Position numbers and translations under genes: made by a program. Positions 47,293-56,840 of a stretch of 64,000 nucleotides of DNA are shown piece by piece. Position 1 is the stretch's first letter. Each line of letters begins with the position of its first letter. This DNA is from Halomonas eurihalina (GTDB lineage Bacteria > Pseudomonadota > Gammaproteobacteria > Pseudomonadales > Halomonadaceae). Location of the stretch: contig NZ_VTPU01000001.1 in assembly GCF_008274785.1 (NCBI RefSeq), positions 372,001-436,000 on the forward strand, in the 5' to 3' direction. The notes under the pieces are model-generated. The model had not been told where the DNA came from, did not search any database, and saw nothing but the letters and a program-made list of their open reading frames with translations.

Positions 47293-48189
47293 TCACCCCG
47301 GCCCCAGGGTATTGGACTCGGCGATCTCGATCAGGCGTCGTACCGCGGGTAGCCCGGCGTCACGCCGCCACACCAGCATCAGCGGCAACACCATGTCCAG
47401 ATCCTCGATGCGATGACTCACGACGCCTTCGGGGGAACCTGCCATGGTCATGGCGGGCAGGATGCTGCAGCCCATGCCGGCGGCCACCAGGCACAGCATC
47501 GTGGCATTGTCGGCGCCCTCCTGTACCACGTTGGGCGTGAAGCCGACCCGCTGGAACGCATGGATCAGCTTGTCGTGGTACGTCGGCGTGGCGCTGCGGT
47601 CGAACCAGATGAAGTCTTCGCCGTTCAGCTCGGCGAGCCGGCGCGGCGGATGTCGGGCGAGGGGCGATGAGGCGCTGGTGACCAGCACCAGGTGATCTTC
47701 GTACAGACAGTGGTGACAGAGGCTGTCGTCCTCCTCGGGAGGGAAGTACAGCATTCCCGCATCAAGCTGCCCCTGACGCAGGGCCTCGACCTGGGGGCCG
47801 GAGAGCAGTGACACCACCTGCAACGTGACGCCGGGATAGCGCTCACGGAACCGATTGAGCAGGCGCGTGATCTGCGGGACCCAGAGGTGCATGACCGTCA
47901 CGCCCAAGCGCAACCGGCCCAGGTGACCGTCGCCGATGCGGCGGGCATTCTGCTTGGCCTGCTCGAAGTCGGCGAGCAGGCGTCGGATATCCCGCGAGAA
48001 GGCCTCGCCGGCAGCGGTCAGGCGGACGCCGTGCCGAGAGCGACTCAGCAGTGGCGTACCCACATCTTCCTCCAGCAACTGCAACTGTCGGCTCAGGGCC
48101 GGTTGGGCCAGGGGAATCCGACGAGCCGCCGACGAGATCGCTCCCTCTTCCACCACTGTCAGGAAATACTTCAACTGCTTGAAATCCAT
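47293..48189 (-). CDS. LysR-type transcriptional regulator
   Basis: A 298-residue regulator with an N-terminal winged helix (MDFKQLKYFLTVVEEGAISSAARRI, PLAQPALSRQLQLLEEDVG) and a periplasmic-binding-protein-like effector domain from about residue 90. AAGGGA precedes the ATG at 48189. The frame continues open far upstream in antisense to the amidohydrolase gene, which is a high-GC artefact. It is divergent from the amidohydrolase-transporter operon and probably controls it through the inverted repeat in the gap. Confidence 0.92.
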   Translation of the reverse strand: MDFKQLKYFLTVVEEGAISSAARRIPLAQPALSRQLQLLEEDVGTPLLSRSRHGVRLTAAGEAFSRDIRRLLADFEQAKQNARRIGDGHLGRLRLGVTVMHLWVPQITRLLNRFRERYPGVTLQVVSLLSGPQVEALRQGQLDAGMLYFPPEEDDSLCHHCLYEDHLVLVTSASSPLARHPPRRLAELNGEDFIWFDRSATPTYHDKLIHAFQRVGFTPNVVQEGADNATMLCLVAAGMGCSILPAMTMAGSPEGVVSHRIEDLDMVLPLMLVWRRDAGLPAVRRLIEIAESNTLGPG

Positions 48190-48221
48190 ACATCCCTTGG
48201 AGCGCCGACATTTCATCCAAT

Positions 48222-48252
48222 AATAGTATGGAAAGGGCAAAAAAATACTATT
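48222..48252. promoter_or_regulatory. Inverted repeat, likely LysR operator
   Basis: AATAGTAT (48222-48229) and ATACTATT (48245-48252) form perfect 8-base arms 15 bases apart. They lie in the A/T-rich gap between the divergent LysR and amidohydrolase genes. Confidence 0.5.
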
Positions 48253-48312
48253 TTCTCTATGTGAAACACGGGACCAAGATGAAACCTGTCCTTCACAACC
48301 CTCCAGGCCGCC

Positions 48313-49521
48313 ATGACACATCATATCGACCCACGCTTCTTCGACACGATCCATGCCGAGCTGACGAGCCTGCGCCATGACCTGCATCGCCATCCGGAAC
48401 TCGGCTTCCAGGAACATGCCACGGCCCGGCGCATCGCCGCTGAACTCGAACGTCTGGAACTGCCCTTCGAGACAGGCATCGGCCAGACCGGCATCGTGGC
48501 CACCGTACACGGCCAGAACGCCGACAACGGCCGCCGCATCGGCCTGCGCGCCGACATGGACGCTCTGCCGATCCAGGAGTTGAGCGATCACGATCATGCC
48601 TCTCAGGCACCGGGCCGAATGCATGCCTGCGGCCACGACGGGCATACCACCATGCTGCTCGGCGTAGCCCGCTATCTCGCCGCACACCGCGACTTCGCCG
48701 GAACGCTCTACTTGGTATTCCAGCCTGCCGAGGAAGGATTGGGTGGTGGCCGCGCGATGGTCGAGGACGGGCTCTTCAACCGCTTCCCCATGGACGAGAT
48801 CTACGCCCTGCACAACTGGCCGGCAATGCCCGCCGGACAGGTCGCGGTGCGTCCGGGCCCGATCATGGCGGCAACCGACCGGCTGGACATCACCGTGCGC
48901 GGCAAGGGCGGTCACGGCGGGGTCAACCCGCACCTGTCGACGGATCCGGTACGCATGGCCGGAGCCCTGATCCAAGCTCTGCATAGCATAGTCTCTCGGG
49001 ACATCGACCCGCTCTCCCCCGCGGCTCTGAGCCTGTGCGGCTTGCAGGGCGGCGATCTCGACGGCTTTGCAATCATTCCCGACGAGGTCCGGATCAGCGG
49101 CACGGCACGCACCCTCGACGCCGAAAGCCGAGACCGCATGGAGCAGGCCGTGCGTCGCGTCTGCGATGGCATTGCCACGACCCATGGCGGCGAGATCGAG
49201 CTGGCCTACCAGCGCATCTTCCCGGCCACGGTCAATGCCGAAGCACCGACCCGCCATGTCGAGACCACGGTCATCGAGACGCTCGGCGAAGCGGCCCTGG
49301 TGCGCAACGTACCACCGAGCCTCGGTGGCGAGGACTTCTCCTTCATGCTCGAACAATGCCCGGGGGCCTATTGCTTCCTCGGCACTGCCGAGGGCGAAGG
49401 AACCCCGCCGCTGCACAACGCTCGCTTCGACTTCAACGACGCCGTCATCCCCACCGGCTGTCGGCTCCTGCTGGCGCTCGGCCTCCGGGCGCTGGATACC
49501 ACACCGGCGTCCGCTTCATGA
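48313..49521 (+). CDS. M20-family amidohydrolase (hippurate hydrolase-like)
   Basis: A 402-residue metallopeptidase-fold amidohydrolase cleaving N-acyl amino acids or similar amides in the cytoplasm. The family start LRHDLHRHPELGFQE, the Cys/His metal ligands in HACGHDGHTTM and the general base in FQPAEEGLGGGRAM are present. The dimerisation insert is RGKGGHGGVNPHLSTDP and the final metal region is PPSLGGEDFSFML. With the downstream DUF3311 and symporter genes it forms a likely uptake-and-hydrolysis unit for an acylated amino acid. Confidence 0.92.
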   Translation: MTHHIDPRFFDTIHAELTSLRHDLHRHPELGFQEHATARRIAAELERLELPFETGIGQTGIVATVHGQNADNGRRIGLRADMDALPIQELSDHDHASQAPGRMHACGHDGHTTMLLGVARYLAAHRDFAGTLYLVFQPAEEGLGGGRAMVEDGLFNRFPMDEIYALHNWPAMPAGQVAVRPGPIMAATDRLDITVRGKGGHGGVNPHLSTDPVRMAGALIQALHSIVSRDIDPLSPAALSLCGLQGGDLDGFAIIPDEVRISGTARTLDAESRDRMEQAVRRVCDGIATTHGGEIELAYQRIFPATVNAEAPTRHVETTVIETLGEAALVRNVPPSLGGEDFSFMLEQCPGAYCFLGTAEGEGTPPLHNARFDFNDAVIPTGCRLLLALGLRALDTTPASAS

Positions 49522-49579
49522 CTGACTAAAGCAAACTGCCGGTAACGCCCCATATCCCCAACAACAAAAGAGGTATGCC

Positions 49580-49801
49580 ATGAACGCCCCACCCAAGCTT
49601 CCCTCCGTCGGGATGCTTATCTACTTCGCGGTCTGCGCCCTGGCCATGGTCTGGCCGGGCGCCCTATTGGCCAATCGCATCGAACCCTTGGTGATGGGCC
49701 TGCCCTTCTTCGTTTTCTGGTATGTCGCCTGGGTCTTCGCCCTGTTCGTCGGCCTGGTGATCGCCTACCGCCGCGAATCGATGGAGGCCGATGATGACTG
49801 A
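49580..49801 (+). CDS. DUF3311 small membrane protein
   Basis: A 73-residue protein with two membrane segments (LIYFAVCALAMVWPGALLANRI and FVFWYVAWVFALFVGLVIAYR). Small DUF3311 proteins are regularly encoded just before sodium:solute symporters and may be an accessory subunit; the function is not proven. AGAGG precedes the ATG. The 3' end overlaps the symporter start. Confidence 0.85.
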   Translation: MNAPPKLPSVGMLIYFAVCALAMVWPGALLANRIEPLVMGLPFFVFWYVAWVFALFVGLVIAYRRESMEADDD

Positions 49802-51236
49802 CTCGCTGCTGATCACCGGCATCACGCTCGGTTACCTGCTGGTCGTGCTGGCCGTCGGCCTGCGCGCCCGACGTGGCCAAGGCTCGTCGCTGGAGGGCTA
49901 TGTTGCCGGGGGGCGTCACATGGGCCTTCTGGTGCTGTTCTTCATCCTCGGGGCCGAGATCTTCTCCGCCTTTGCCTTTCTCGGCGCGCCCGGCTGGGCC
50001 TACAGTAAGGGAGCCCCGGCGCTCTACATCATCGCCTACCTGGCCCTGGCGGTGATCGTCTGGTGGCTGATCGCCCCCTACATCTCGCGACTGGGACGTC
50101 GGCACGGCTTTCTCACCCAGGCCGAGTTCCTCACGGCCTGCTACCCGACCCGCGGCAACCTGCTGGGACTGTTCATCGGTATCGTCAGCGTGCTGGCGAT
50201 GATCCCGTACCTGACCATCCAGATCGCCGGCGCCGGCATGCTGTTCGAGGCCGCCACCTCGGGGACCATTCCCTTCTGGCTCGGCAGCCTGCTGGCCTGC
50301 GGCGTGGTCGCGGCCTACGTCTACGCCAGCGGCCTGCAGGGCATCGGCTGGACCAATCTGCTGCAGGGCGTGATGATGGTCGTCGTCGCCTGGTTCCTCG
50401 GGCTCGCCACTGCCGACCAGTTCTTCGGCGGGGTTGGCGAGATGTTCCGGGAAATCCAGCGTGAGGCACCGGAATACCTGACCATGCCCGGGGCCAGCGG
50501 CATGGGATGGGGCGCCTTCTCCACGGCCATCCTGGTCAGCGCCCTGGGCTGCGTGATGTGGCCGCACATTTTCATGAAGTTCTACAGCGCCCGTAGCGAG
50601 CGAACCCTCAAGCGGGTATTCGTGCTTTACCCGCTTTACAGCTACCTGCTGATCCCGCTGTTGATCATCGGCTTCGCTGGTGTCGTGCTGCTCAAGGATC
50701 GCCCCCTCGACTCACCCGATCAGGTTCTGCTGACGCTGGTGGTGGAGATGGCCGACTTCCCGGCATGGCTGATCGGCCTGGCCTTGTCCGGCGCCCTGGC
50801 GGCAGCCATGTCCACGGCGGCCAACCTGGCCCACACCTCTGCCACCATCCTGATCCGCGACGTTGGCCAGCACTTGCCATCGCTGCGCGGCATGGACGAT
50901 GGCAAGGCACTCCGGCTGACCCGTTATGGTGTAGTGGTGGTCTCGCTTGCCGCCTACCTGTTGGCCCTGGTCAATCCCGGCTCGCTGGTCGCCCTGCTGC
51001 TTGGCGCCTATGGCATCGTGGTGCAACTCTTGCCGATGCTGCTCGGCGCCTTCGCCGGCCTGGCCGTCGGCGCCATTCTCACCCTGTACTTCCAGTTCGG
51101 CGGCAGCACTCCCCTCGACTGGCATGCCGGCTTCTGCGGCCTGGTGGTCAATGCCCTGGTGTTCGTGGGCATGAGTCTCGCCGTGAGCCCCGTAACCCGG
51201 CACACACCGGCCGAGGCCCTCGGCCCCCAGCCCTGA
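49791..51236 (+). CDS. Sodium:solute symporter (SSS family)
   Basis: A 481-residue, 13-helix transporter of the LeuT-fold SSS family. The N-terminal TLGYLLVVLAVGLRARRGQ and YVAGGRHMG are typical, and ALSGALAAAMSTAANLAHTSATILIRDV in helix 8 is the sodium-site region. It imports an organic solute with sodium, which suits a halophile. The neighbouring amidohydrolase suggests an acyl-amino acid or peptide-like substrate. Two start codons (49791, 49794) are in tandem inside the DUF3311 gene. Confidence 0.92.
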   Translation: MMTDSLLITGITLGYLLVVLAVGLRARRGQGSSLEGYVAGGRHMGLLVLFFILGAEIFSAFAFLGAPGWAYSKGAPALYIIAYLALAVIVWWLIAPYISRLGRRHGFLTQAEFLTACYPTRGNLLGLFIGIVSVLAMIPYLTIQIAGAGMLFEAATSGTIPFWLGSLLACGVVAAYVYASGLQGIGWTNLLQGVMMVVVAWFLGLATADQFFGGVGEMFREIQREAPEYLTMPGASGMGWGAFSTAILVSALGCVMWPHIFMKFYSARSERTLKRVFVLYPLYSYLLIPLLIIGFAGVVLLKDRPLDSPDQVLLTLVVEMADFPAWLIGLALSGALAAAMSTAANLAHTSATILIRDVGQHLPSLRGMDDGKALRLTRYGVVVVSLAAYLLALVNPGSLVALLLGAYGIVVQLLPMLLGAFAGLAVGAILTLYFQFGGSTPLDWHAGFCGLVVNALVFVGMSLAVSPVTRHTPAEALGPQP

Positions 51237-51246
51237 CCCGCCTGAC

Positions 51247-51278
51247 GGCGCCTTCACCCCGTGAGCGGTGAGGGCGCC
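51247..51278 (+). terminator. Hairpin after the symporter, weak terminator
   Basis: GGCGCCTTCACC (51247-51258) pairs with GGTGAGGGCGCC (51267-51278) with one wobble. No T run follows, so it may only stabilise the 3' end. Confidence 0.4.
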
Positions 51279-51341
51279 ATCAATACTCCACTGTTCACCC
51301 GACCGCCACATTGGGGCATTCACCCAAGAACGACTCGCGAC

Positions 51342-52667
51342 TCAAGCCAGAGCCTGTTTCGTCCCCTGTCTTCTGACCAGGGCGTCCACCATGGCCATGA
51401 CGATCATCGAGGCGCCGACCAGCGGGAAGATCACGCCGCCGATGGCGAGCAGCGCCAGCACACCTCTCAGACGACGCGGGTCACTGGGGGCCGGAGGTAC
51501 GCCCAGGCGACCCGCGGGGCGGCGTTTCCACCACATCACGCCCGAGGACACGCACAGCAAGACGATACCGGCACAGGCCAGGGCCAGGATGAGCTGATTA
51601 GCCAGCCCGTACTGCTGCCCCATGTGCACATTGATGCCCCATTCTAGGCCGCGCCCCAGCGGGCCATAGTCGGCATAGCGCATGTCGAGCAGCGGCTCGC
51701 CGCTGTACTGGTCGAGATGCACGACCCGCTGACGGCTCAGGTCGTCCGGGTAGATGGAGCCTGTGTAGACGCCATCCGGCCCACTCGGCAGGCTGACCGC
51801 ATAGCCCGGCGCCAGCCCCAGGTCGTCGAAGGTAGCCACGGCCCGGTCGAGCCCAATGGAAGGCGACGTGGAATCGGCCGACGTCGGTAGTTGCGCCTGC
51901 TCCAGCGACCATGCCGTCTCGGCGTTCTCGGCCAGGCGTGCGTCGGACATCGGCACATTGACGCGCACGCCATCGGGATAACCGAAGTTGTGGCCATTGG
52001 CCAGTTCGTTGACCTTGCTACCCCATACCGTCGACCAGGGCATGCCGGTGATGGCCAGAAACAGGATGAAGCCACCGACGAAGACACCGGTCACGGCGTG
52101 CAGGTCGCGCCAGAACACGCGCTTGCCCGGTTTTCCTCGTACCGACATCACGCCACCGCGGCGCCCTCTCGGCCACCACAGGTAGAGACCGGTCAACACC
52201 AGAAGGATCGTCCAGCCTCCGACGATCTCGATGATCATGCTGGCATTGGCACCGAAGAAGTTGAGGCTGTGCAACTGGCGGACTATCCACATGACGCTGC
52301 CCCGATAGGGCATGTCGCCGGTCACCTCGCCGCTGTAAGGGTCGACGAACACGGCAACCTGGGTGCCATCCGGGCGACGCACGTCGACCTCGCTGGCCAG
52401 CTCCGCATTGGGAGGTGGCACATAGCGAAACGCCTCGCCGTCGACCGATGCCAGGGCCGCGTCTCGCTGCACCTGCGGCGACACCATGACGTTCTCCTGC
52501 GCCTGCACACGCATCATGTCGGCGTACAGCCAGCGGTCGATCTCGTCCTTGAACAGATAGAGCCCGCCGGTCACCGCCAGCGAAATCAGGAAAGGAATCG
52601 CGATCAAGCCAGCATAGAAGTGCCAGCGCCAGACCGCACGATAAATATCGTTAGTCTTGTTACTCAT
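51342..52667 (-). CDS. PepSY-associated membrane protein (PepSY_TM)
   Basis: A 441-residue inner-membrane protein. The first helix region is AVWRWHFYAGLIAIPFLISL, followed by a periplasmic PepSY domain (FVDPYSGEVTGDM). Further helices are VGGWTILLVLTGLYLWWPR and VFVGGFILFLAITGMPWS. A second PepSY-like domain ends LDQYSGEPLLDMRYADYG, and a C-terminal helix pair closes the protein. Conserved His residues in the helices (WHFYAG, RQLHSLNFF, RDLHAVTG, INVHMGQQYG) suggest haem or metal handling. Such proteins accompany siderophore and copper uptake genes. AAGGGG precedes the ATG at 52667. Confidence 0.88.
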   Translation of the reverse strand: MSNKTNDIYRAVWRWHFYAGLIAIPFLISLAVTGGLYLFKDEIDRWLYADMMRVQAQENVMVSPQVQRDAALASVDGEAFRYVPPPNAELASEVDVRRPDGTQVAVFVDPYSGEVTGDMPYRGSVMWIVRQLHSLNFFGANASMIIEIVGGWTILLVLTGLYLWWPRGRRGGVMSVRGKPGKRVFWRDLHAVTGVFVGGFILFLAITGMPWSTVWGSKVNELANGHNFGYPDGVRVNVPMSDARLAENAETAWSLEQAQLPTSADSTSPSIGLDRAVATFDDLGLAPGYAVSLPSGPDGVYTGSIYPDDLSRQRVVHLDQYSGEPLLDMRYADYGPLGRGLEWGINVHMGQQYGLANQLILALACAGIVLLCVSSGVMWWKRRPAGRLGVPPAPSDPRRLRGVLALLAIGGVIFPLVGASMIVMAMVDALVRRQGTKQALA

Positions 52668-52807
52668 GAGGGCCCCTTGGCAGAAGGAAAACCTGTTGGC
52701 CCGCCCGGGCATCGTGCGAAACGTGCCAACGACAGGCGCGAGACACACATCCCGCCACCGTCGACAGGTGCCGACGGCGGCGAGGCGTGCGGGATGTTCT
52801 CGATAGA

Positions 52808-53257
52808 TCAACCGAAGGGAACGGGAGGGGCCCGAGTCAACGCCTGGGGGAAGACCGCCGGCCCGCCATGCGCGGTTCGCGTGGCGACCACCGGGGCCGT
52901 GATGGCATGCGATGCCACCGGGACGACATGCGGCAGCATTGCCATGAGCACCGGCATCTGCTGGAAGAGTGAGCAGTAGCCGCATTGAGCATGCCAGTGA
53001 AGTACCGCCGCATGATGCGACGTGCCGTGGTCGCTCTCGCCCAATGCCTGCATTGCCATGTGCGACGACGCCGACATGCTGTGCCCAGCATGATCGTGGC
53101 CGTTGCCAGCGGCCGCACTCACCTGCCCGATCAACGGGCCAATGACCAGCAACAGCATCCCCAGCAGCGCGAAACGCGCAGCCAGACGAGAGCGATGAGG
53201 CTGGAAGCGATGCAACATGGACAAGATACAGGCAATCGGAATGGAGTAGCGCGCCAT
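52808..53257 (-). CDS. DUF2946-type His/Cys-rich exported protein
   Basis: A protein of about 149 residues. After a basic N-terminus there is one hydrophobic segment (FALLGMLLLVIGPLIGQVSA). A His/Met-rich stretch (GHDHAGHSMSASSHMAM) and the motif CGYCSLFQQMP follow, all typical of DUF2946. The likely setting is periplasmic copper or metal binding; direct evidence is lacking. The start is uncertain: 53257 (MARYSIPIACIL) and 53218 (MLHRFQPHRS) are both plausible. It lies just upstream of the PepSY membrane gene in the same direction. Confidence 0.75.
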   Translation of the reverse strand: MARYSIPIACILSMLHRFQPHRSRLAARFALLGMLLLVIGPLIGQVSAAAGNGHDHAGHSMSASSHMAMQALGESDHGTSHHAAVLHWHAQCGYCSLFQQMPVLMAMLPHVVPVASHAITAPVVATRTAHGGPAVFPQALTRAPPVPFG

Positions 53258-53332
53258 GATAGCGCACTTCATGATCCAAAGGTTGACGCTCGACGCGGTG
53301 CCTTGTCGCACGTGACACGCGACATCATCGAT

Positions 53333-54718
53333 TCAGGAAGCCATTCTCCGGGACCGTATTGCCGCCGCTGAACCGATCGCGGCAACCGCCAGCAGAACCA
53401 GCAGCATGAAGGCCTCGCCATGGCCGCCGCTCCCATGGACACTTTCGCCTGCCCGCTCCGCCTGGGCGAGCAACACCACCATCGCGATGGCGCCCAGGGC
53501 TCCGCCGGTTCGCTGCACGACATTGACGATGGTCGTGGCATCGCCCATCTGCGCTCGTGTCACCGAGGTATAAGCCGCGGTCATCGCCGGCATCTGGGCC
53601 AGTGCCAACCCGGCACCGCGCACGATCAGCAACATGGCCAGCTCCCCCTTGCTCAACGATGCCCCCAGAGCCAACGGCAAGGTCGCCAGTGCCAGCAGCG
53701 TGGCCCCCACCATGGCGACACGAGATGCCTCCAGGCGATCGGTGAGCGTGCCCGCCACCGGTAGCATCAGGGCACTCCCCAGCCCCATCGCCAACAACTG
53801 CATACCGGTACTCGCGGCGCTCTGATGGGCGGCGGTCTGCAGATACAGTGGCAAGACCAACAATCCGCCATACATGCTGGCCCCGGCCAGGCCGGCGGTG
53901 AGAGTGGCAGCGGCAAAGCGCCTGCCGTGCAGCAAGCGTACATCGATCAGCGGATGACGCTGGCGCCCGGCATGCCATACGAAGACCGCCGCCAGAACGA
54001 TGCCCAGCGTCACGGAAGATAACGACACCACCTCCACGCCGTGTGCCCCCAATCGCATCGCCCCGTAGAGCAACGCCGGCAGTCCCACCACGATCAGCAA
54101 CAGTCCACGACCATCGAGGGGGCTATGCGGATCGGTATCACCACCCGGCACCAGAGACCGGGCAATCAGCAGCGCGGCGATACCGACCGGCACGTTGATC
54201 CAGAACAACCAGCGCCAGGAGGCGATCTCCAGCAACAGGCCCCCCAGACCGGGACCGACGGCCGGCCCCAGGGCGACGACCAGTCCGAGCGTGCCCATCA
54301 GGCGACCCAGTTGTCGTGAATCGGCCATTGAGCCAATGACCGCCTGTCCGGCCGGCACCATCAGTCCGGCTGCCAGTCCTTGCAGCACGCGGGCGGCGAT
54401 CAGATTCCAGGGCCCCGGTGCCAGGGCGCATCCCACCGATCCAAGCACGAACAAGACCATGGCGGCACTCCATAGCCGGCCGTAGCCATGACGACGCCCC
54501 AGCCAGCCCGCCACCGGCAGCGACACGGCCAGGGCGACCAGATAGCCCGTCGCCACCCACTGCACCAAGGCCAATGACACGCCGAAATCACGTCGGATGG
54601 CCTCGATGGCAAGATTGGCCACCGTGGCATCGAGCATCGCCATGAAGGCACCAGCACCCGTGACGGCAGCGACCTTCCAGGTGCGCCCGGAAATCCCGGG
54701 CAGGCTGCCTGTCCGCAT
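53333..54718 (-). CDS. DHA2-family MFS multidrug transporter (EmrB-like)
   Basis: A 461-residue, 14-helix drug/H+ antiporter. The first helix carries FMAMLDATVANLAIEAI (DHA2 pattern with the acidic residue), then LPVAGWLGRRHGYGRLW (motif A region) and LQGLAAGLMVPAGQAVIG (motif C region). The frame opens further upstream, but the ATG at 54718 follows AAGGAGG directly. No membrane-fusion (EmrA) gene is adjacent. It is divergent from a second DHA2 pump. Confidence 0.9.
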   Translation of the reverse strand: MRTGSLPGISGRTWKVAAVTGAGAFMAMLDATVANLAIEAIRRDFGVSLALVQWVATGYLVALAVSLPVAGWLGRRHGYGRLWSAAMVLFVLGSVGCALAPGPWNLIAARVLQGLAAGLMVPAGQAVIGSMADSRQLGRLMGTLGLVVALGPAVGPGLGGLLLEIASWRWLFWINVPVGIAALLIARSLVPGGDTDPHSPLDGRGLLLIVVGLPALLYGAMRLGAHGVEVVSLSSVTLGIVLAAVFVWHAGRQRHPLIDVRLLHGRRFAAATLTAGLAGASMYGGLLVLPLYLQTAAHQSAASTGMQLLAMGLGSALMLPVAGTLTDRLEASRVAMVGATLLALATLPLALGASLSKGELAMLLIVRGAGLALAQMPAMTAAYTSVTRAQMGDATTIVNVVQRTGGALGAIAMVVLLAQAERAGESVHGSGGHGEAFMLLVLLAVAAIGSAAAIRSRRMAS

Positions 54719-55000
54719 TCTCCCTCCTTGCTTCCCGTGTCCCTCGCTCATCCAGACCAGTCCTGATCCAGTGATCCTGACGTCCAGCCTAACCCGGAGC
54801 ACTTCCCCCCGGCAGCCGCCAGCCCCTGGATTAGGGCATCACTTTTAGTAATAGCATAAACACTTAAATTGTAACCCTATAAAAAAACACTGAGACTCTT
54901 GCCATGTCACCTACGGCTTTCCCTCGACAAGGGCCTGCCGGGGAAAAACAGCATGCCAACATCTCAGCATGCCCGGCCAGTGCCGGGCAGGAGGCTTTCG

Positions 55001-56512
55001 ATGATGACCACCGCATCTCCCCGGGCCCAGTTACAGGAATGGATCGGGCTTGCCGTGCTCACGCTACCGACGGCGCTGCTTGGCCTGGACGTTACCCTGC
55101 TCTACCTGGTGCTTCCCGCCCTGGCCGCCGATCTCCAACCCACCAATACCCAGGCACTGTGGATCATGGATGCCTATGGTTTTCTCATTGCCGGCTGCTT
55201 GATCACCATGGGGACCTTGGGGGACCGCATCGGTCGACGCAGACTGCTGATGATCGGCGCCACCGCCTTCGGCATCGTGTCCGTGCTGGCCGCCTACGCC
55301 ACCAGCCCAGGCATACTCATCGCCGCTCGTGCGCTGCTGGGGATCGCCGGCGCCACCCTGATGCCATCGACCCTCGCCCTGATCACCAATATGTTCGTCG
55401 ACGCCCACCAGCGCGCGCTGGCCATCGGAGTCTGGGCCACCGCCTTTTCATTGGGAATGGTCGCCGGTCCATTGGTAGGCGGGGCTCTACTGGCCCAGTT
55501 CTGGTGGGGGGCTGCCTTCCTGGTCGCGCTACCGGTAGTCGGCATTCTGCTGCTGGCCGCCCCCTTCTGCCTGCCAGAGTTCAAGGCACCACATAGTGGT
55601 CGGTTCGATCTCGGCAGTGTCGCTCTGTCGCTGGCCGCCATTCTCCAGACCATCTATGCCCTCAAGCACCTGGTCGACAAAGGTGTCACGTTCAGCGGGA
55701 TAGCGACACTGCTGGCAGGCGTGGCGTTTGGCCTCTGGTTCGTTCGCCGACAGCATCGACTCGCCACGCCACTGCTCGATATGCGCCTGTTTCACAGTCC
55801 GGCCTTCAACGCTGCGTTGGGCATCCTGCTCATCGGCCTGATGAGTGTCGGAGGCATCATGCTACTCGTTACCCAATACCTGCAGTTGGTCGCCGACCTT
55901 ACCCCTATGGTGGCGGGAATGTGGATGGCGCCTCCCGCCCTGGCGATGTTCATCGCCGCCCTCACGGCTCCCCTCATGGTGCGTCGTTTCCCTGCCAGCC
56001 TGGTCGTCGCCGGAACGCTGACGGTTTCCACGTTGGGTTATCTGCTGCTCGCCAGCGTCGATGGCCCCACCGAGGTCATGACGGTAGTCGTCGGCTTCTC
56101 GCTGGTCTACCTGGGACTCGGCGCCATTGCGGCCCTTGGCACGGACCTGGTCGTCGGCTCGGCACCACCAGAAATGGCTGGAGCGGCCTCGGCAATGTCG
56201 GAAACCGTGCAGGAACTGGGCGTCGCTCTCGGAGTCGCCATCCTGGGCAGCTTGACCACACTGGTATATCGGTTGCAGCTCACCCCTCATCGCCCGAATG
56301 ACTTACCCCCCGACCTGGCCCTCAAGCTGGAAGATGGCCTGTGGGGAGCATCCTCCATCGTCCAACGTCTATCGCCTGAGCTGCTCATCCAGGCCAAGCA
56401 GGCTTTCATCGCCGGCATGAACCTCTCGGCCATGGTCGCCGGTGCCGGCATACTGACGCTGGCGCTGCTCTCGGCCTTATGGTTACGGAGCCCCCGGCCA
56501 CAGCAGTGCTGA
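55001..56512 (+). CDS. DHA2-family MFS transporter (SmvA/QacA-like)
   Basis: A 503-residue, 14-helix efflux protein. Motifs are LGLDVTLLYLVLPALAADL in helix 1 (the D1-type acidic residue), TMGTLGDRIGRRRLLMIGA (motif A) and ALLGIAGATLMPSTLALI (motif C). These fit the SmvA/QacA group that exports quaternary ammonium compounds and dyes. GGAGG seven bases before the ATG at 55001 decides the start over an upstream frame extension to 54899. The 282-base gap to the divergent pump gene is A/T-rich with no palindrome or regulator gene that I can identify. Confidence 0.9.
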   Translation: MMTTASPRAQLQEWIGLAVLTLPTALLGLDVTLLYLVLPALAADLQPTNTQALWIMDAYGFLIAGCLITMGTLGDRIGRRRLLMIGATAFGIVSVLAAYATSPGILIAARALLGIAGATLMPSTLALITNMFVDAHQRALAIGVWATAFSLGMVAGPLVGGALLAQFWWGAAFLVALPVVGILLLAAPFCLPEFKAPHSGRFDLGSVALSLAAILQTIYALKHLVDKGVTFSGIATLLAGVAFGLWFVRRQHRLATPLLDMRLFHSPAFNAALGILLIGLMSVGGIMLLVTQYLQLVADLTPMVAGMWMAPPALAMFIAALTAPLMVRRFPASLVVAGTLTVSTLGYLLLASVDGPTEVMTVVVGFSLVYLGLGAIAALGTDLVVGSAPPEMAGAASAMSETVQELGVALGVAILGSLTTLVYRLQLTPHRPNDLPPDLALKLEDGLWGASSIVQRLSPELLIQAKQAFIAGMNLSAMVAGAGILTLALLSALWLRSPRPQQC

Positions 56513-56840
56513 CGCCCCCCTTCGGAGGCTTCTCGACTAATGAGGCGCGGATGATCGCCCACCCTCTCACCATCAACCGCGCCTCTATGCAACAAACCTT
56601 TCCGGAGATCCTCTTGCAGCGTTTCTTGCTGCCTTTATGGCAAACGAAAGTCTCACCACCTGCCGCCGCATACAATGTTAGACTGCCGCGCACTCGGCAG
56701 GCGCTCGGTCAGCGCGTTCTGGCATGGTGCGTATGACTGGCCTCTCCTTCCAATGTCACTCCCGTGTCGGCAAGCCGGGGGCGTCCGCCGTCGTGATTCC
56801 CGTTCATCCATCCCAGCTCGAAACTCCCGAGAGACCTTTC
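56513..56840. other. Intergenic region upstream of sstT
   Basis: A 328-base non-coding stretch. A TACAAT near 56673 could be a -10 for sstT but lacks a good -35. No terminator with a T run and no small gene are convincing. Confidence 0.3.

Noticed and set aside
47293..49416. LysR gene read as a 707-residue fusion
   Set aside because: The extra N-terminal part is antisense to the amidohydrolase gene. A good start with a ribosome site at 48189 gives a normal LysR length.
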